The position numbers and the translations under genes are program-made. The notes beneath the pieces are model-generated. The model had not been told where the DNA came from and did no database searches. It worked only from the letters and a program-made list of their open reading frames with translations. DNA of 58,463 nt. Source: Paracoccaceae bacterium (GTDB lineage Bacteria > Pseudomonadota > Alphaproteobacteria > Rhodobacterales > Rhodobacteraceae). The stretch spans positions 1-58,463 of the forward strand of contig JAQWKM010000192.1 in NCBI GenBank assembly GCA_029247845.1. Direction: 5' to 3'. Below, one piece after another: positions 36,590-45,282 of this stretch (its first letter is position 1; every line of letters begins with the position of its first letter).

Positions 36590-37189
36590 CTAGTCCTCAG
36601 GAAGATATATCATTTTAACGCCACCTTTGAAATTAAAATTCAAAGCACCGGTTTCTGCCGATCTCACGATTTCTAGTGATCCTGCGTCGAGCCGTCCATA
36701 GGGTACAGAACCTTGGATCGGTCCTTGGGCAAAGATCCATGTCTGATCAAGCCGCGCATCGATTTTAGACGCTCTGAGCTGATATCCATCCGTCGTTATA
36801 ACGGAAACTGAACCTTCCATCACGACCATCTCAGTATCGTTATATAAAAACCCACTATCAGAAAACATATGGATCGTGGCACCATCTTTAGTTTCTAGTT
36901 TGGAGCTTATCTGATCTGCAAATGCATTTGAGCCGTTGTGCCCATCTGGTTTTAGCGCATTTGCAGCAACGCTGATTTTATCGCCGGATCTAGTGACCCC
37001 TAGATAGTAGGGGGTCGACATCTGTTGCCCCTTGCTTCGCTCAATTAATTCGCGCTTACTGAACGGAATTTCAGTTAGCTCAGGAACTTTTTTGGACATC
37101 AGAAACATGCTGACCAATAGGCCCAGCGCAACCAGTGGCAGGATCACTTTCAAAGTAGTTACCATCATGGAATGATTAATGTTTCGCAT
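36590..37189 (-). CDS. lptC: LPS export system protein LptC
   Basis: Bitopic inner-membrane protein of about 199 residues, which passes LPS from LptBFG to LptA. One N-terminal span (LKVILPLVALGLLVSMFLM) is followed by a periplasmic OstA-like domain (SDSGFLYNDTEMVVMEGSVS, then DGYQLRASKIDARLDQ). LptC is poorly conserved, so the call relies on topology, fold pattern and position between rnd and lptA. The ATG at 37189 is chosen; an in-frame TTG at 37207 is possible. Confidence 0.88.
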   Translation of the reverse strand: MRNINHSMMVTTLKVILPLVALGLLVSMFLMSKKVPELTEIPFSKRELIERSKGQQMSTPYYLGVTRSGDKISVAANALKPDGHNGSNAFADQISSKLETKDGATIHMFSDSGFLYNDTEMVVMEGSVSVITTDGYQLRASKIDARLDQTWIFAQGPIQGSVPYGRLDAGSLEIVRSAETGALNFNFKGGVKMIYLPED

Positions 37190-37221
37190 AGTCGCCAAAA
37201 GGTGCAAACTTTCTCAGATGT

Positions 37222-37833
37222 TTAATGTGAAAAGATATCCGTCTCAGGCCATCCCGCTAAATCAAGCTTGGCCCGCATAGGCAAGAAATCAAAGCAAGCC
37301 TGCGCGATCTCAGTCCTATTTTCGCGTTCTAACATTTTGTCGAGGCAAGCTCTTAGTTTATGGAGATACAAAACATCAGACGCCGCATAGTCTAATTGAG
37401 CCAGCTTTAGATCCCACGCACCCCAGTCAGACGTTTGCTGCTGTTTGGAAATATCTACCTCTACCAGCTCTTGAAGAAGATTTTTTAATCCATGTCGGTC
37501 GGTATAGGTCCTGATCAGTTTACTGGCTATTTTCGTGCAATAGACCGGCGCCGCAAGAACGCCAAAAGCATTGTATAAAGCTGCTATATCAAACCTACCA
37601 AAGTGAAAAAGTTTGATCACATTATCATCTTTAATCAGGCGACTAAGGTTAGGTGCCTCGGTTTGTCCCTGACTTATTTGTACCAGATGTGCATGACCGT
37701 CCCCAGATGAGAGCTGAACGAGGCAGAGCCTATCACGATGCGGATTAAGCCCCATCGTCTCACAATCAATCGCCACTGCATTTCCAAGATCAAGACCTTC
37801 GGGAAGGTCATTTCGGTAAAGATGATTCGTCAC
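37222..37833 (-). CDS. rnd: Ribonuclease D-family 3'-5' exonuclease, short form
   Basis: DEDD-superfamily exonuclease of 203 residues that trims the 3' ends of stable RNAs. Exo I is VAIDCETMGLNP, Exo II lies around HFGRFDIAALYNAFG, and Exo III is YAASDVLYLHKLR. It lacks the HRDC domains of E. coli RNase D (375 residues), as is usual for this alphaproteobacterial form, which sits at the head of the lptCAB operon. It is divergent from the acyl-CoA ligase gene. Confidence 0.92.
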   Translation of the reverse strand: MTNHLYRNDLPEGLDLGNAVAIDCETMGLNPHRDRLCLVQLSSGDGHAHLVQISQGQTEAPNLSRLIKDDNVIKLFHFGRFDIAALYNAFGVLAAPVYCTKIASKLIRTYTDRHGLKNLLQELVEVDISKQQQTSDWGAWDLKLAQLDYAASDVLYLHKLRACLDKMLERENRTEIAQACFDFLPMRAKLDLAGWPETDIFSH

Positions 37834-38008
37834 TTTTTATCCTAATTTTCCAAACACCCTTCTACTGACATAAAGCCCAGAGGGCGTCGACGCAACAGGT
37901 TGACCCTTATAAGAGAATAGTCGCTCAAATTAGTGTGCGAGTTTACACTCGGTGGACCTTGATAGAAATTTAAAAATCTGCATTCTTGACATTTATGGAA
38001 CAAAGCTC

Positions 38009-39667
38009 GTGAAACAGAATAAGAACTGGCCCGCAGGGGTCCCAAAAAATATCGTTTTCCCAAAGCAAACGCTGCCAGAAAACCTTTTGGCGTCGGCGCA
38101 GCGCGTCCCATTAAGAAAGGCATTGATTTTTTATGGTGCTGAATACACCTATCAAGAGGTTCTGCAACTGGTCGAAAGACTAAGTGGCTACCTACAGAGT
38201 GTTATACAGATAAAGCCGGATGAACCCGTCTTGCTTTATATGCAAAACAGCCCTCAGTTTATTATTTCATTTTATGCAATTTTGCATGCCGGCGGCGTGG
38301 TCATTCCAGTCAACCCAATGTCCAGAAAAGCCGAACTCAACTACATCCAAAAAGACACAGATTCCCGCCTAGTCATCGCAGGCAGTGAAGTATCAGAATT
38401 TGTCCAGCCGCTGCTTATGACGGGGGCTATAGAACAGCTTATAAGTACAAACTATGCCGATATGACCGATCCAGAATATGACCTTTGTTTGCCAGCGTCT
38501 TTGTACCCCCACGATCCTGACTTGATGCGCAAACTCGGTTATGTGATGTGGCAGGACGCAATAAGCTCTGCTTATCCAGTACCCCCGGTCAACCGATCCG
38601 CTTCTGACCTTGCCGTTATACCCTATAGTTCTGGAACAACGGGAAATCCAAAAGGCTGCATGCATAGCCATTATACCGTGAATGTTACAGCAGTAGGAGG
38701 CGTTGTCTGGCATCAATTTGAAGAGGACAGCATATCGCTTGCAACGCTGCCAATGTTTCATGTGACCGGAATGCAGGGGGCCATGAACGGGCCTATTTAT
38801 GCAGCGGGCACTCTGGTGATCATGGCCCGCTGGGACCGCCAGATTGCCGCTGAACTTATTCGGCGTTACCAAATCACACGTTGGCGATCTATTGCTACGA
38901 TGGCAATTGATTTTGTAAATGATCCCAATATCAGATCCTATGATCTCTCATCTCTCAAAGCAGTTGGCGGCGGCGGAACTGCGATGCCCGCCCCGATTGC
39001 AAGAAAGCTTAAAGACCTGACTGGGCTTGATTATTTAGAAGGGTATGGCCTGAGCGAAACTATGGCGGCAACGCACTTGAACCCCACAGATGCGCCACGT
39101 GCGCAATGTCTTGGCATAGCAGTGTTTGATGTAAAATCTTGCATCTGGTCACCACAAAATCACAAAAAGCTTGGCCCAAACGAAATTGGGGAAATTCTGA
39201 TTGCCGGACCGCAGGTATTCTTGGGCTATTGGCGTCGACCAGAGGACACCAAAGAGGCTTTCGTCACTTTGGACGGCGTTGCCTATTTTCGCACTGGTGA
39301 TATCGGGTATGTAGATGAAGACGGATTTTTCTATATGGTCGACCGTCTTAAGCGCATGATCAATGCCTCGGGCTTTAAAGTCTGGCCAGCCGAAGTAGAA
39401 GCTATTATGTATGGTCATCCCGCAATTGCGGAAGCTTGCGTCATAGCCAGTAAAGATCCAAGACGCGGCGAAACCGTAAAAGCCATAGTTGTAAAAACTC
39501 GAAATGAAAAAGCGCCGAGCCCAAGAGAGATAATATCATGGTGCAAAACAATGATGGCAGCCTATAAGTGCCCAACCGAAATCGAATTTGTTGAAGTGCT
39601 ACCCAAATCAGGCTCCGGAAAAGTGATGTGGAGAGCTTTAACCGATAAAGAAAACACGCATTGCTAA
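38009..39667 (+). CDS. AMP-dependent acyl-CoA ligase
   Basis: Activates a carboxylic acid to its CoA thioester through an acyl-adenylate. About 552 residues with the P-loop-like motif PYSSGTTGNPKGCMH, the gate segment YGLSETMAATHLNP, the YFRTGDIGYVDEDGFFYMVD hinge region and the C-terminal catalytic lysine in SGSGKVMWRAL. It resembles medium- or long-chain fatty acid ligases. Start choice is uncertain: the frame is open from a GTG at 37952, but the GTG at 38009 gives an N-terminus (VKQNKNWPAGVPKNIVFP) like that of relatives. It is the first of eight same-strand genes ending at 45268 that look like one catabolic unit, although a 139-base gap follows it. Confidence 0.87.
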   Translation: MKQNKNWPAGVPKNIVFPKQTLPENLLASAQRVPLRKALIFYGAEYTYQEVLQLVERLSGYLQSVIQIKPDEPVLLYMQNSPQFIISFYAILHAGGVVIPVNPMSRKAELNYIQKDTDSRLVIAGSEVSEFVQPLLMTGAIEQLISTNYADMTDPEYDLCLPASLYPHDPDLMRKLGYVMWQDAISSAYPVPPVNRSASDLAVIPYSSGTTGNPKGCMHSHYTVNVTAVGGVVWHQFEEDSISLATLPMFHVTGMQGAMNGPIYAAGTLVIMARWDRQIAAELIRRYQITRWRSIATMAIDFVNDPNIRSYDLSSLKAVGGGGTAMPAPIARKLKDLTGLDYLEGYGLSETMAATHLNPTDAPRAQCLGIAVFDVKSCIWSPQNHKKLGPNEIGEILIAGPQVFLGYWRRPEDTKEAFVTLDGVAYFRTGDIGYVDEDGFFYMVDRLKRMINASGFKVWPAEVEAIMYGHPAIAEACVIASKDPRRGETVKAIVVKTRNEKAPSPREIISWCKTMMAAYKCPTEIEFVEVLPKSGSGKVMWRALTDKENTHC

Positions 39668-39806
39668 ATCCAATAAATTTGACCACGGTTTTGGGGCATC
39701 AACCGATATTTTTGCCCCTTTGCAATAGAACGTTGCGGCATTTTGTCAGAGAACTGTTGCACTTGGGATGAAAGGCCATTCTGCTAGTAGGAAATGGAAA
39801 AGATTA

Positions 39807-40622
39807 ATGACACCTGAAAATCTGTTTGACCTTAAAGGAAAAGTTGCCCTCGTAACTGGTGGAGCAACAGGCATCGGACGAATGGCATCGATCGGGCTTG
39901 CCTCAGCTGGAGCGCGCGTTCTTATTGCCAGCCGCAAAGCCGAGGCCTGCCAAGCTGTTGCCGCAGATATCAACGAAATGGGGCTGGCCGGATCCGCCGA
40001 AGGATTCGGTGGCAATATTGCCACTCAGGACGGAATCAGCGATTTAATCACCGCTTTAAAATTGCGAACAGACAAGCTTCATATTCTGATGAACAATGCA
40101 GGGCGAACCTGGGGGGCTCCTTTGGGAGTATTTCCCTACGATGCATGGGACAGAGTAATGGCTTTAAATGTGACGGGAATGTTTCACCTGACACAAGGCC
40201 TAATTGAATTTCTGGCTGCTTCGACAGACGCAAACGATCCAGCCAGAGTGGTGAACGTTGGCAGCGTCATGGGGGAAATCCCCATGGGCGACGACGCCTA
40301 TTCCTATGCTGTCTCAAAATCTGCAGTGCACCACATGACCCGAATATTGGCCAAAGAACTGCTTGAGCGCAATATCACTGTGAATGCATTGGCGCCGGGA
40401 CCTTTTCAATCTGGAATGACCAAATTTGCGATTGGTGATGACGATAGCTCTGACCGGGTTGGCCTGCGCGTTCCTGCCAGGCGCGTTGGACGATCTGAAG
40501 ATATTGCAGCCTGCATGCAATTTCTGTGTGGATATGGCGGGTCTTACATCACAGGCGCTATTCTTCCCGTCTCAGGGGGTATAAATGTTTCTACGGGGCA
40601 TTCTATCTTTGGTGAGGATTAA
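39807..40622 (+). CDS. SDR-family oxidoreductase in acyl-CoA cluster
   Basis: Short-chain dehydrogenase of 271 residues. The dinucleotide-binding motif is VTGGATGIGRMASIGLA near residues 14-30, NNAGRTWGAP follows, and the catalytic YxxxK is in DAYSYAVSKSAVHHM. The C-terminal GYGGSYITGAILPVSGG is usual for gluconate 5-dehydrogenase/3-oxoacyl reductase-like SDRs. The start is the ATG at 39807; the frame extends to 39768, but with an unlikely basic leader. Three bases separate it from the MaoC gene, so the two probably act in sequence: hydration or dehydration, and oxidation or reduction of a 3-hydroxyacyl-type intermediate. LvaD of the levulinate pathway is an SDR in a comparable place. Confidence 0.85.
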   Translation: MTPENLFDLKGKVALVTGGATGIGRMASIGLASAGARVLIASRKAEACQAVAADINEMGLAGSAEGFGGNIATQDGISDLITALKLRTDKLHILMNNAGRTWGAPLGVFPYDAWDRVMALNVTGMFHLTQGLIEFLAASTDANDPARVVNVGSVMGEIPMGDDAYSYAVSKSAVHHMTRILAKELLERNITVNALAPGPFQSGMTKFAIGDDDSSDRVGLRVPARRVGRSEDIAACMQFLCGYGGSYITGAILPVSGGINVSTGHSIFGED

Positions 40623-40625
40623 TCC

Positions 40626-41081
40626 ATGTCATTGATGTCCCTTGAAGATTTCAAAGGCCATGTTGGACAAAAGATTGGAACATCGCGTTGGTTTTTTTTA
40701 AACCAGTCCAGAATTGATCTTTTCGCAGATGTGACAGAAGATCGCCAATTCATTCATGTCGACGCTGACTTGGCGTCTGAAACTCCTTTTGGCACGACTA
40801 TCGCGCATGGTTTTCTGACACTTTCAATGCTTTCTGCCATGAGCTATGACAGTATCCCACGCATTAAAGGCGTTACAATGGGCGTAAATTACGGTTTCAA
40901 TCGAATACGCTTTGTCACCCCGGTGACTTCAGCTTCCCGGGTGCGCGCACATTTCACACTTGCCTCTTCCGACACTGAAAAACCTTCAGAAATAACCAAT
41001 GTTTTTGATGTGAGCGTGGAGATACAAGGGAATGATCGTCCTGCTCTCGTGGCTGAATGGATCAGCCGACAGTACTTTTAA
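40626..41081 (+). CDS. MaoC-family enoyl-CoA hydratase/dehydratase
   Basis: Hot-dog-fold hydratase of 151 residues, in the NodN/R-specific enoyl-CoA hydratase group. The catalytic segment is FADVTEDRQFIHVDADLA, with Asp and His as in MaoC enzymes, followed by TPFGTTIAHGFLTLSML. It would add water to a 2-enoyl-CoA (or reverse this), giving a hydroxyacyl-CoA for the SDR just upstream. GAGGA lies before the ATG. Chain length and stereochemistry are not visible from sequence. Confidence 0.88.
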   Translation: MSLMSLEDFKGHVGQKIGTSRWFFLNQSRIDLFADVTEDRQFIHVDADLASETPFGTTIAHGFLTLSMLSAMSYDSIPRIKGVTMGVNYGFNRIRFVTPVTSASRVRAHFTLASSDTEKPSEITNVFDVSVEIQGNDRPALVAEWISRQYF

Positions 41082-41097
41082 ATAAATAGGAAAAAAT

Positions 41098-42081
41098 ATG
41101 CCAGGGTTACCCTTAATCTTTTCTAAGCTACGTCTTCCCGTTGTGGCCGCACCTTTATTCATTATATCCAACCCAGACCTCGTGATTGCCCAATGCAAAT
41201 CTGGCGTAGTAGGATCATTTCCAGCCCTGAATGCACGCGAAAAAGAAGGTGATCCAATCATGTTGGATCTCTGGCTAAAAAGAATAACGGAAGAACTGGA
41301 TCGGTATAATCAGGTCAATCCAGATAATCCAGCAGCACCCTATGCCGTCAATCAAATTGTCCACAAATCAAATGAACGGCTTGAACGGGATCTTGAGATT
41401 TGCGCAAAGTGGAAAGTACCGATCTGGATTACATCTCTTGGAGCCCGTGTCGAAGTCAACGATGCCGCGCATAGTTGCGGGGGCATTGCACTGCACGACA
41501 TTATCAACAACAGATTTGCCAAAAAAGCGATCACAAAAGGCGCCGACGGATTGATTGCCGTGGCAGCGGGTGCCGGCGGGCATGCCGGCCAACTTTCTCC
41601 AATGGCATTGATCAGTGAAATTCGGGAATGGTTTGAAGGCCCACTTTTATTGTCTGGATCAATTGCAACTGGCCGAAGTATTCTCGCAGCTCAAGCAATG
41701 GGCGCAGATCTTGCCTATATCGGCTCACCTTTTATTGCCACGCATGAAGCAAATGCAGAAGATGCCTACAAACAGATGATCGCTGATTCATCGGCGGCCG
41801 ATATTATTTATTCGTCGTTGTTTACTGGTGTTCACGGCAACTACCTTAAACCCTCGATCACCAGAGCAGGTATGGATCCGAATAATCTTCCCGCCTCAGA
41901 TCCCTCTGCAATGAATTTTTCAGACAAAAGTGAAAAACCAAAGTCTTGGAAAGAGATTTGGGGTTCTGGTCAAGGAATTGGTGCAATCAAAGAAGTCATG
42001 CCAACCAGTGGGCTCGTAGATCAGTTCCAAGCTGAATACACACAGGCAGGCAAAGCGCTTCAAGGCGATATATATGGCTGA
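41098..42081 (+). CDS. Nitronate monooxygenase-family flavoprotein
   Basis: FMN-binding TIM-barrel enzyme of 327 residues of the 2-nitropropane dioxygenase/NMO family. Family motifs are PVVAAPLFIISNPDLVIAQC at the N-terminus, GAGGHAGQLSPMALISEI for the phosphate-binding loop, and SGSIATGRSILAAQAMGADL. True members oxidise alkyl nitronates such as propionate 3-nitronate, but many homologues have other roles, including enoyl reductase-like chemistry (FabK). It is the fourth gene of the acyl-CoA cluster and overlaps the next gene by eight bases. Its presence beside a ligase and hydratase suggests detoxification of an intermediate or a flavin-dependent reduction; this is inference. Confidence 0.83.
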   Translation: MPGLPLIFSKLRLPVVAAPLFIISNPDLVIAQCKSGVVGSFPALNAREKEGDPIMLDLWLKRITEELDRYNQVNPDNPAAPYAVNQIVHKSNERLERDLEICAKWKVPIWITSLGARVEVNDAAHSCGGIALHDIINNRFAKKAITKGADGLIAVAAGAGGHAGQLSPMALISEIREWFEGPLLLSGSIATGRSILAAQAMGADLAYIGSPFIATHEANAEDAYKQMIADSSAADIIYSSLFTGVHGNYLKPSITRAGMDPNNLPASDPSAMNFSDKSEKPKSWKEIWGSGQGIGAIKEVMPTSGLVDQFQAEYTQAGKALQGDIYG

Positions 42082-42739
42082 ACTCTACCTTATCAGGCAT
42101 GCTCAGGCGAGTTTTGGTGCAGATGATTACGATAAGCTCTCCGAACTGGGTCACGAGCAAAGCCATGCTCTAGGCCAAGCTCTTACCGCGCAAGGCGTGC
42201 GGCCTGATGCTTGGGTCATGGGGGATATGCGGCGGCATCGCGAAACGATCGAAGGTATTGCGAAAGGCATGGGGCTCAATACCGTAAACGCAGAAATTCA
42301 CACTGGCCTTAACGAATTTGATTTAACTGGACTTTTAAACGCACACTATCGCGGACACCTAGCGCCAGAGAATATGCACACGGACCGAAAAACATACTTT
42401 CGCGCGTTGCGCGAAACTGTGCTGGCCTGGCAAGAAAATGACATTCAAAAACCACCAGAAACCTGGGTCGAATTTGGACAACGTGTTGAAGCCGACCGAA
42501 AATTTGTTATGCGCGATGGGGTAAATTCTGTACTGGCGCTAAGTTCAGGAGGTGCAATTTCACAAATGATATCAGCGGCCTTGCAGACCCCTAAGGAACA
42601 ACAAATCCGTCTTCAACTACAAATGAAAAACTGCTCAGTAAACAGATTTATATTTACGCCTAAAGGATTTTACTTGCATGGATTTAATGAGACCCCACAT
42701 ATTAGGCAAGAAACCAACCATTTTTTGACATATAGTTAG
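42074..42739 (+). CDS. Histidine phosphatase-family protein
   Basis: Member of the phosphoglycerate mutase-like superfamily, 221 residues. The catalytic RHG-type motif is LIRHAQASFG (Arg8-His9), and the second histidine lies in the LSSGGAISQMIS region, where the usual GHG is not clearly kept. It overlaps the NMO gene by eight bases and precedes the kinase-like gene by 14, so it is co-transcribed. Such phosphatases frequently neighbour ACAD10-type phosphotransferases; a role in removing phosphate from a phosphorylated acyl intermediate is possible but unproven. Confidence 0.8.
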   Translation: MAELYLIRHAQASFGADDYDKLSELGHEQSHALGQALTAQGVRPDAWVMGDMRRHRETIEGIAKGMGLNTVNAEIHTGLNEFDLTGLLNAHYRGHLAPENMHTDRKTYFRALRETVLAWQENDIQKPPETWVEFGQRVEADRKFVMRDGVNSVLALSSGGAISQMISAALQTPKEQQIRLQLQMKNCSVNRFIFTPKGFYLHGFNETPHIRQETNHFLTYS

Positions 42740-42753
42740 CTTTAGGAAGCATC

Positions 42754-43782
42754 ATGTCTGATACATCTTATTTGGATACGGCGGCAGTCAATAAATGGCT
42801 ATCGGCCAATCTCAGTGGGTTTTCTGGTCCTGTTGAAGCACATAAATTTGCAGATGGTCAATCAAACCCGACCTTTGCTTTAAAAACTGCGCGCAGAAAT
42901 TATGTACTGCGCAGAAAACCTCCCGGCATCCTGCTGAAATCGGCGCATGCCGTAGACAGAGAGTTTCGCGTCCAGAAAGCCTTGGCAGACACGGATGTTC
43001 CAGTGGCCAAGATGCACGTGCTTTGCGAAGATGACACAGTAATAGGCTCGGCTTTCTATGTGATGCAAATGATAGATGGTAGGAACTATGACAATCCAAG
43101 CCTTCCAGAACTGCCTTTCGACGATAGAAAGCCAGTCCTGTATGAAATGAACCGTGTTTTAGCTGCAATTCACAGTGTTGATCTTGTCAAAGTCGGGCTA
43201 TCCGATTTTGGTCCTGACGGGAATTATTACCGCCGCCAGACAGACCGCTGGACAAAGCAATATCGGGCGACAGAGACCGAAACCATACCACAGATGGATG
43301 AATTGATGGTCTGGCTGGATGATCATATGCCTTTAGATGACGGTCAACGCGCATTAGTACATGGAGATTATCGCATTGATAACATGCTATTTTCCAAGAC
43401 AGACCCAGAATGCCTGGCCGTTCTGGACTGGGAATTATCGACCATCGGTCATCCTTATGCAGATCTGGCAGCAGTTATAATGCAGTGGTCGATGCAGGCG
43501 AGCAAAGAGGGCCGTGGACTTGCCGGAATTGACAGGAATTTACAGGGATTGATGGAAGATCCCGAATTTATCGATCTTTACTGTGACCACCGTGGAATTT
43601 CTGAGATAGAAAACTTTGGATTTTATCTGGCCTTTTGTTTTTTCCGGATGGGTGGTATTTTGCAGGGTGTGAAAAAACGGGCATTAGATGGCAATGCGTC
43701 AAACCCACAACGCGCCCTGCGCGTGGGAAGCTATGTCAACGATTGTGCAAATGCCGGCCTTAAAGCGACGAAAACGTTATGA
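42754..43782 (+). CDS. APH-fold phosphotransferase, ACAD10/LvaA-like
   Basis: Kinase-like protein of 342 residues with the aminoglycoside phosphotransferase fold. The catalytic loop is VHGDYRIDNMLF and the metal-binding DFG-equivalent is VLDWELSTIGHPYADLA; the N-terminal ATP-binding lobe contains NYVLRRKPPG with the expected lysine. This subgroup corresponds to the N-terminal kinase domain of ACAD10/11 and to LvaA, which phosphorylate 4-hydroxyacyl-CoA so that the hydroxyl can be eliminated. The setting (ligase, SDR, hydratase, thioesterase) fits such a role. It overlaps the thioesterase gene by four bases (ATGA). The hydroxyacyl specificity is inference from the family. Confidence 0.84.
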   Translation: MSDTSYLDTAAVNKWLSANLSGFSGPVEAHKFADGQSNPTFALKTARRNYVLRRKPPGILLKSAHAVDREFRVQKALADTDVPVAKMHVLCEDDTVIGSAFYVMQMIDGRNYDNPSLPELPFDDRKPVLYEMNRVLAAIHSVDLVKVGLSDFGPDGNYYRRQTDRWTKQYRATETETIPQMDELMVWLDDHMPLDDGQRALVHGDYRIDNMLFSKTDPECLAVLDWELSTIGHPYADLAAVIMQWSMQASKEGRGLAGIDRNLQGLMEDPEFIDLYCDHRGISEIENFGFYLAFCFFRMGGILQGVKKRALDGNASNPQRALRVGSYVNDCANAGLKATKTL

Positions 43783-44225
43783 CTTTATCTGATGAAAAAA
43801 ACCTCTCACTTCATAGCGAAGCACCTTATCCACTTCAAAATCACCTTGGATTTGAACTGACAGAATGGCACAAAGACTATTGCCGTGTAGAATTGCCGTT
43901 AAAGCCTTTTTTGTTAAATAGATATGGAATTCCGCATGGCGGGATCCACGCAACTCTGCTCGATACAGCTATGGGGTACTGCGCCTGCTATTCAGAAGAT
44001 CCCAACAAACCAATTTTTGCAATGACGCTCAGCCTTACGGTAAACTACTTGGGTCAAAGCACAGGCAACGCTCTTATCGCTGAGGCCAACCGAACGGGTG
44101 GAGGCCACAAAACATTTTTTGCCAAAGGAAGGGTAACAGATGATACTGGACAGCCAATAGCAACAGCAACAGGTGTATTCCGGTTTCGTTCGGACGCTAA
44201 TCAAAACTCTAAAAAGAAAGAATAG
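43779..44225 (+). CDS. PaaI-type hot-dog thioesterase
   Basis: Acyl-CoA thioesterase of 148 residues. The signature GIPHGGIHATLLDTAMGYCA holds the HGG motif and the catalytic aspartate of the PaaI/YdiI group. It would release free acid from stalled CoA thioesters and so recycle CoA. Its ATG overlaps the kinase stop by four bases, and the following reductase gene starts two bases after its stop. The charged tail (DANQNSKKKE) is not conserved in the family. Confidence 0.85.
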   Translation: MTLSDEKNLSLHSEAPYPLQNHLGFELTEWHKDYCRVELPLKPFLLNRYGIPHGGIHATLLDTAMGYCACYSEDPNKPIFAMTLSLTVNYLGQSTGNALIAEANRTGGGHKTFFAKGRVTDDTGQPIATATGVFRFRSDANQNSKKKE

Positions 44226-44227
44226 AT

Positions 44228-45268
44228 ATGTCGGAGACCATGCAAAGGGTTGCCCTAGCAGAGCGCCCGATCGGCGCACCAGGTGACCATAATTTTCGTT
44301 TGGAAACGATTGAAATCCCAGCTTTGTGTGACGATGATGTTCTCGTTGAAATTGAATACATGTCGCTCGATCCTTATATGCGCGGCCGCATGGATGATGC
44401 AAAGTCCTATGCATCCCCAGTTCCGATTGGAGGAACGATGGAAGGTGGTGCTGTAGGTCGGGTCATCGCTTCAAATTCATCCAAATTTGCTATTGGTGAT
44501 TTCGCATTTGGCCAGCTTGGCTGGGCAAGCCACGGATGCGTTCCGGCACGTGAATTACGCAAGCTCGATCCCGATTTAATGCCCATCACAACGGCACTTG
44601 GCGTTCTTGGTATGCCAGGATTTACAGGGTGGTACGGGTTAAAAGAACATGGCCGGCCAAAGAACGGTGAAACGCTTGTCGTTGCAGCCGCCACTGGTCC
44701 AGTGGGTTCAATGGTGGGTCAAATTGCCAAAACACATGGGCTGCATGTCGTGGGGATTGCAGGTGGGATTAAAAAATGCGCTCTTGCAGTCGAAAAGTTT
44801 GGCTTTGATCATTGCCTGGATCATAAGGCCTATGAAGATAGCCGTTCGATGAAAACAGCCCTGCAAGAGCTTTGTCCAAATGGCATCGATATCTATTTTG
44901 AAAATGTGGCTGGCAAAACTCTTGATGCGATTTTGCCATTAATGAATACCGGTGCACGGATTCCTATCTGCGGTATGATAAGCTGGTATAATGCGGGCGC
45001 ATTAGGGGCCAACGCAGGGGGCGAGACTGACAAACTCCCAAAAATGTGGCGCAGTATTCTGGTCAAGAAAATGTCAGTCAATGGCTTTATTATCTCAGAT
45101 CACTGGGATCGGTACAGCGACTTTTTGAGCGACGTGGCTCCAATGCTTTCAGCGGGCCAGATTGCTTACAAAGAAGATATTGTTGTCGGTCTGAAAAATG
45201 CTCCAAAAGCCTTTATGGGCCTACTGGAAGGTCATAATTTTGGCAAACTTATCGTAAAGATAAAATAA
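44228..45268 (+). CDS. NADP-dependent MDR-family alkenal/one oxidoreductase
   Basis: Zinc-free medium-chain dehydrogenase/reductase of 346 residues, similar to curcumin reductase, prostaglandin reductase and plant 2-alkenal reductase, which saturate the C=C of alpha,beta-unsaturated carbonyls with NADPH. Visible features are YMSLDPYMRGRMDDAKSYA at the N-terminus, the glycine-rich VAAATGPVGSMVGQIAK, and FENVAGKTLDAILPLMNTGA. It is the last gene of the acyl-CoA cluster, two bases after the thioesterase stop, and convergent with the iol aldolase gene 14 bases away. In this setting it could reduce enoyl or enal intermediates. Confidence 0.87.
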   Translation: MSETMQRVALAERPIGAPGDHNFRLETIEIPALCDDDVLVEIEYMSLDPYMRGRMDDAKSYASPVPIGGTMEGGAVGRVIASNSSKFAIGDFAFGQLGWASHGCVPARELRKLDPDLMPITTALGVLGMPGFTGWYGLKEHGRPKNGETLVVAAATGPVGSMVGQIAKTHGLHVVGIAGGIKKCALAVEKFGFDHCLDHKAYEDSRSMKTALQELCPNGIDIYFENVAGKTLDAILPLMNTGARIPICGMISWYNAGALGANAGGETDKLPKMWRSILVKKMSVNGFIISDHWDRYSDFLSDVAPMLSAGQIAYKEDIVVGLKNAPKAFMGLLEGHNFGKLIVKIK

Positions 45269-45282
45269 CTTAGGCTCTTCAA

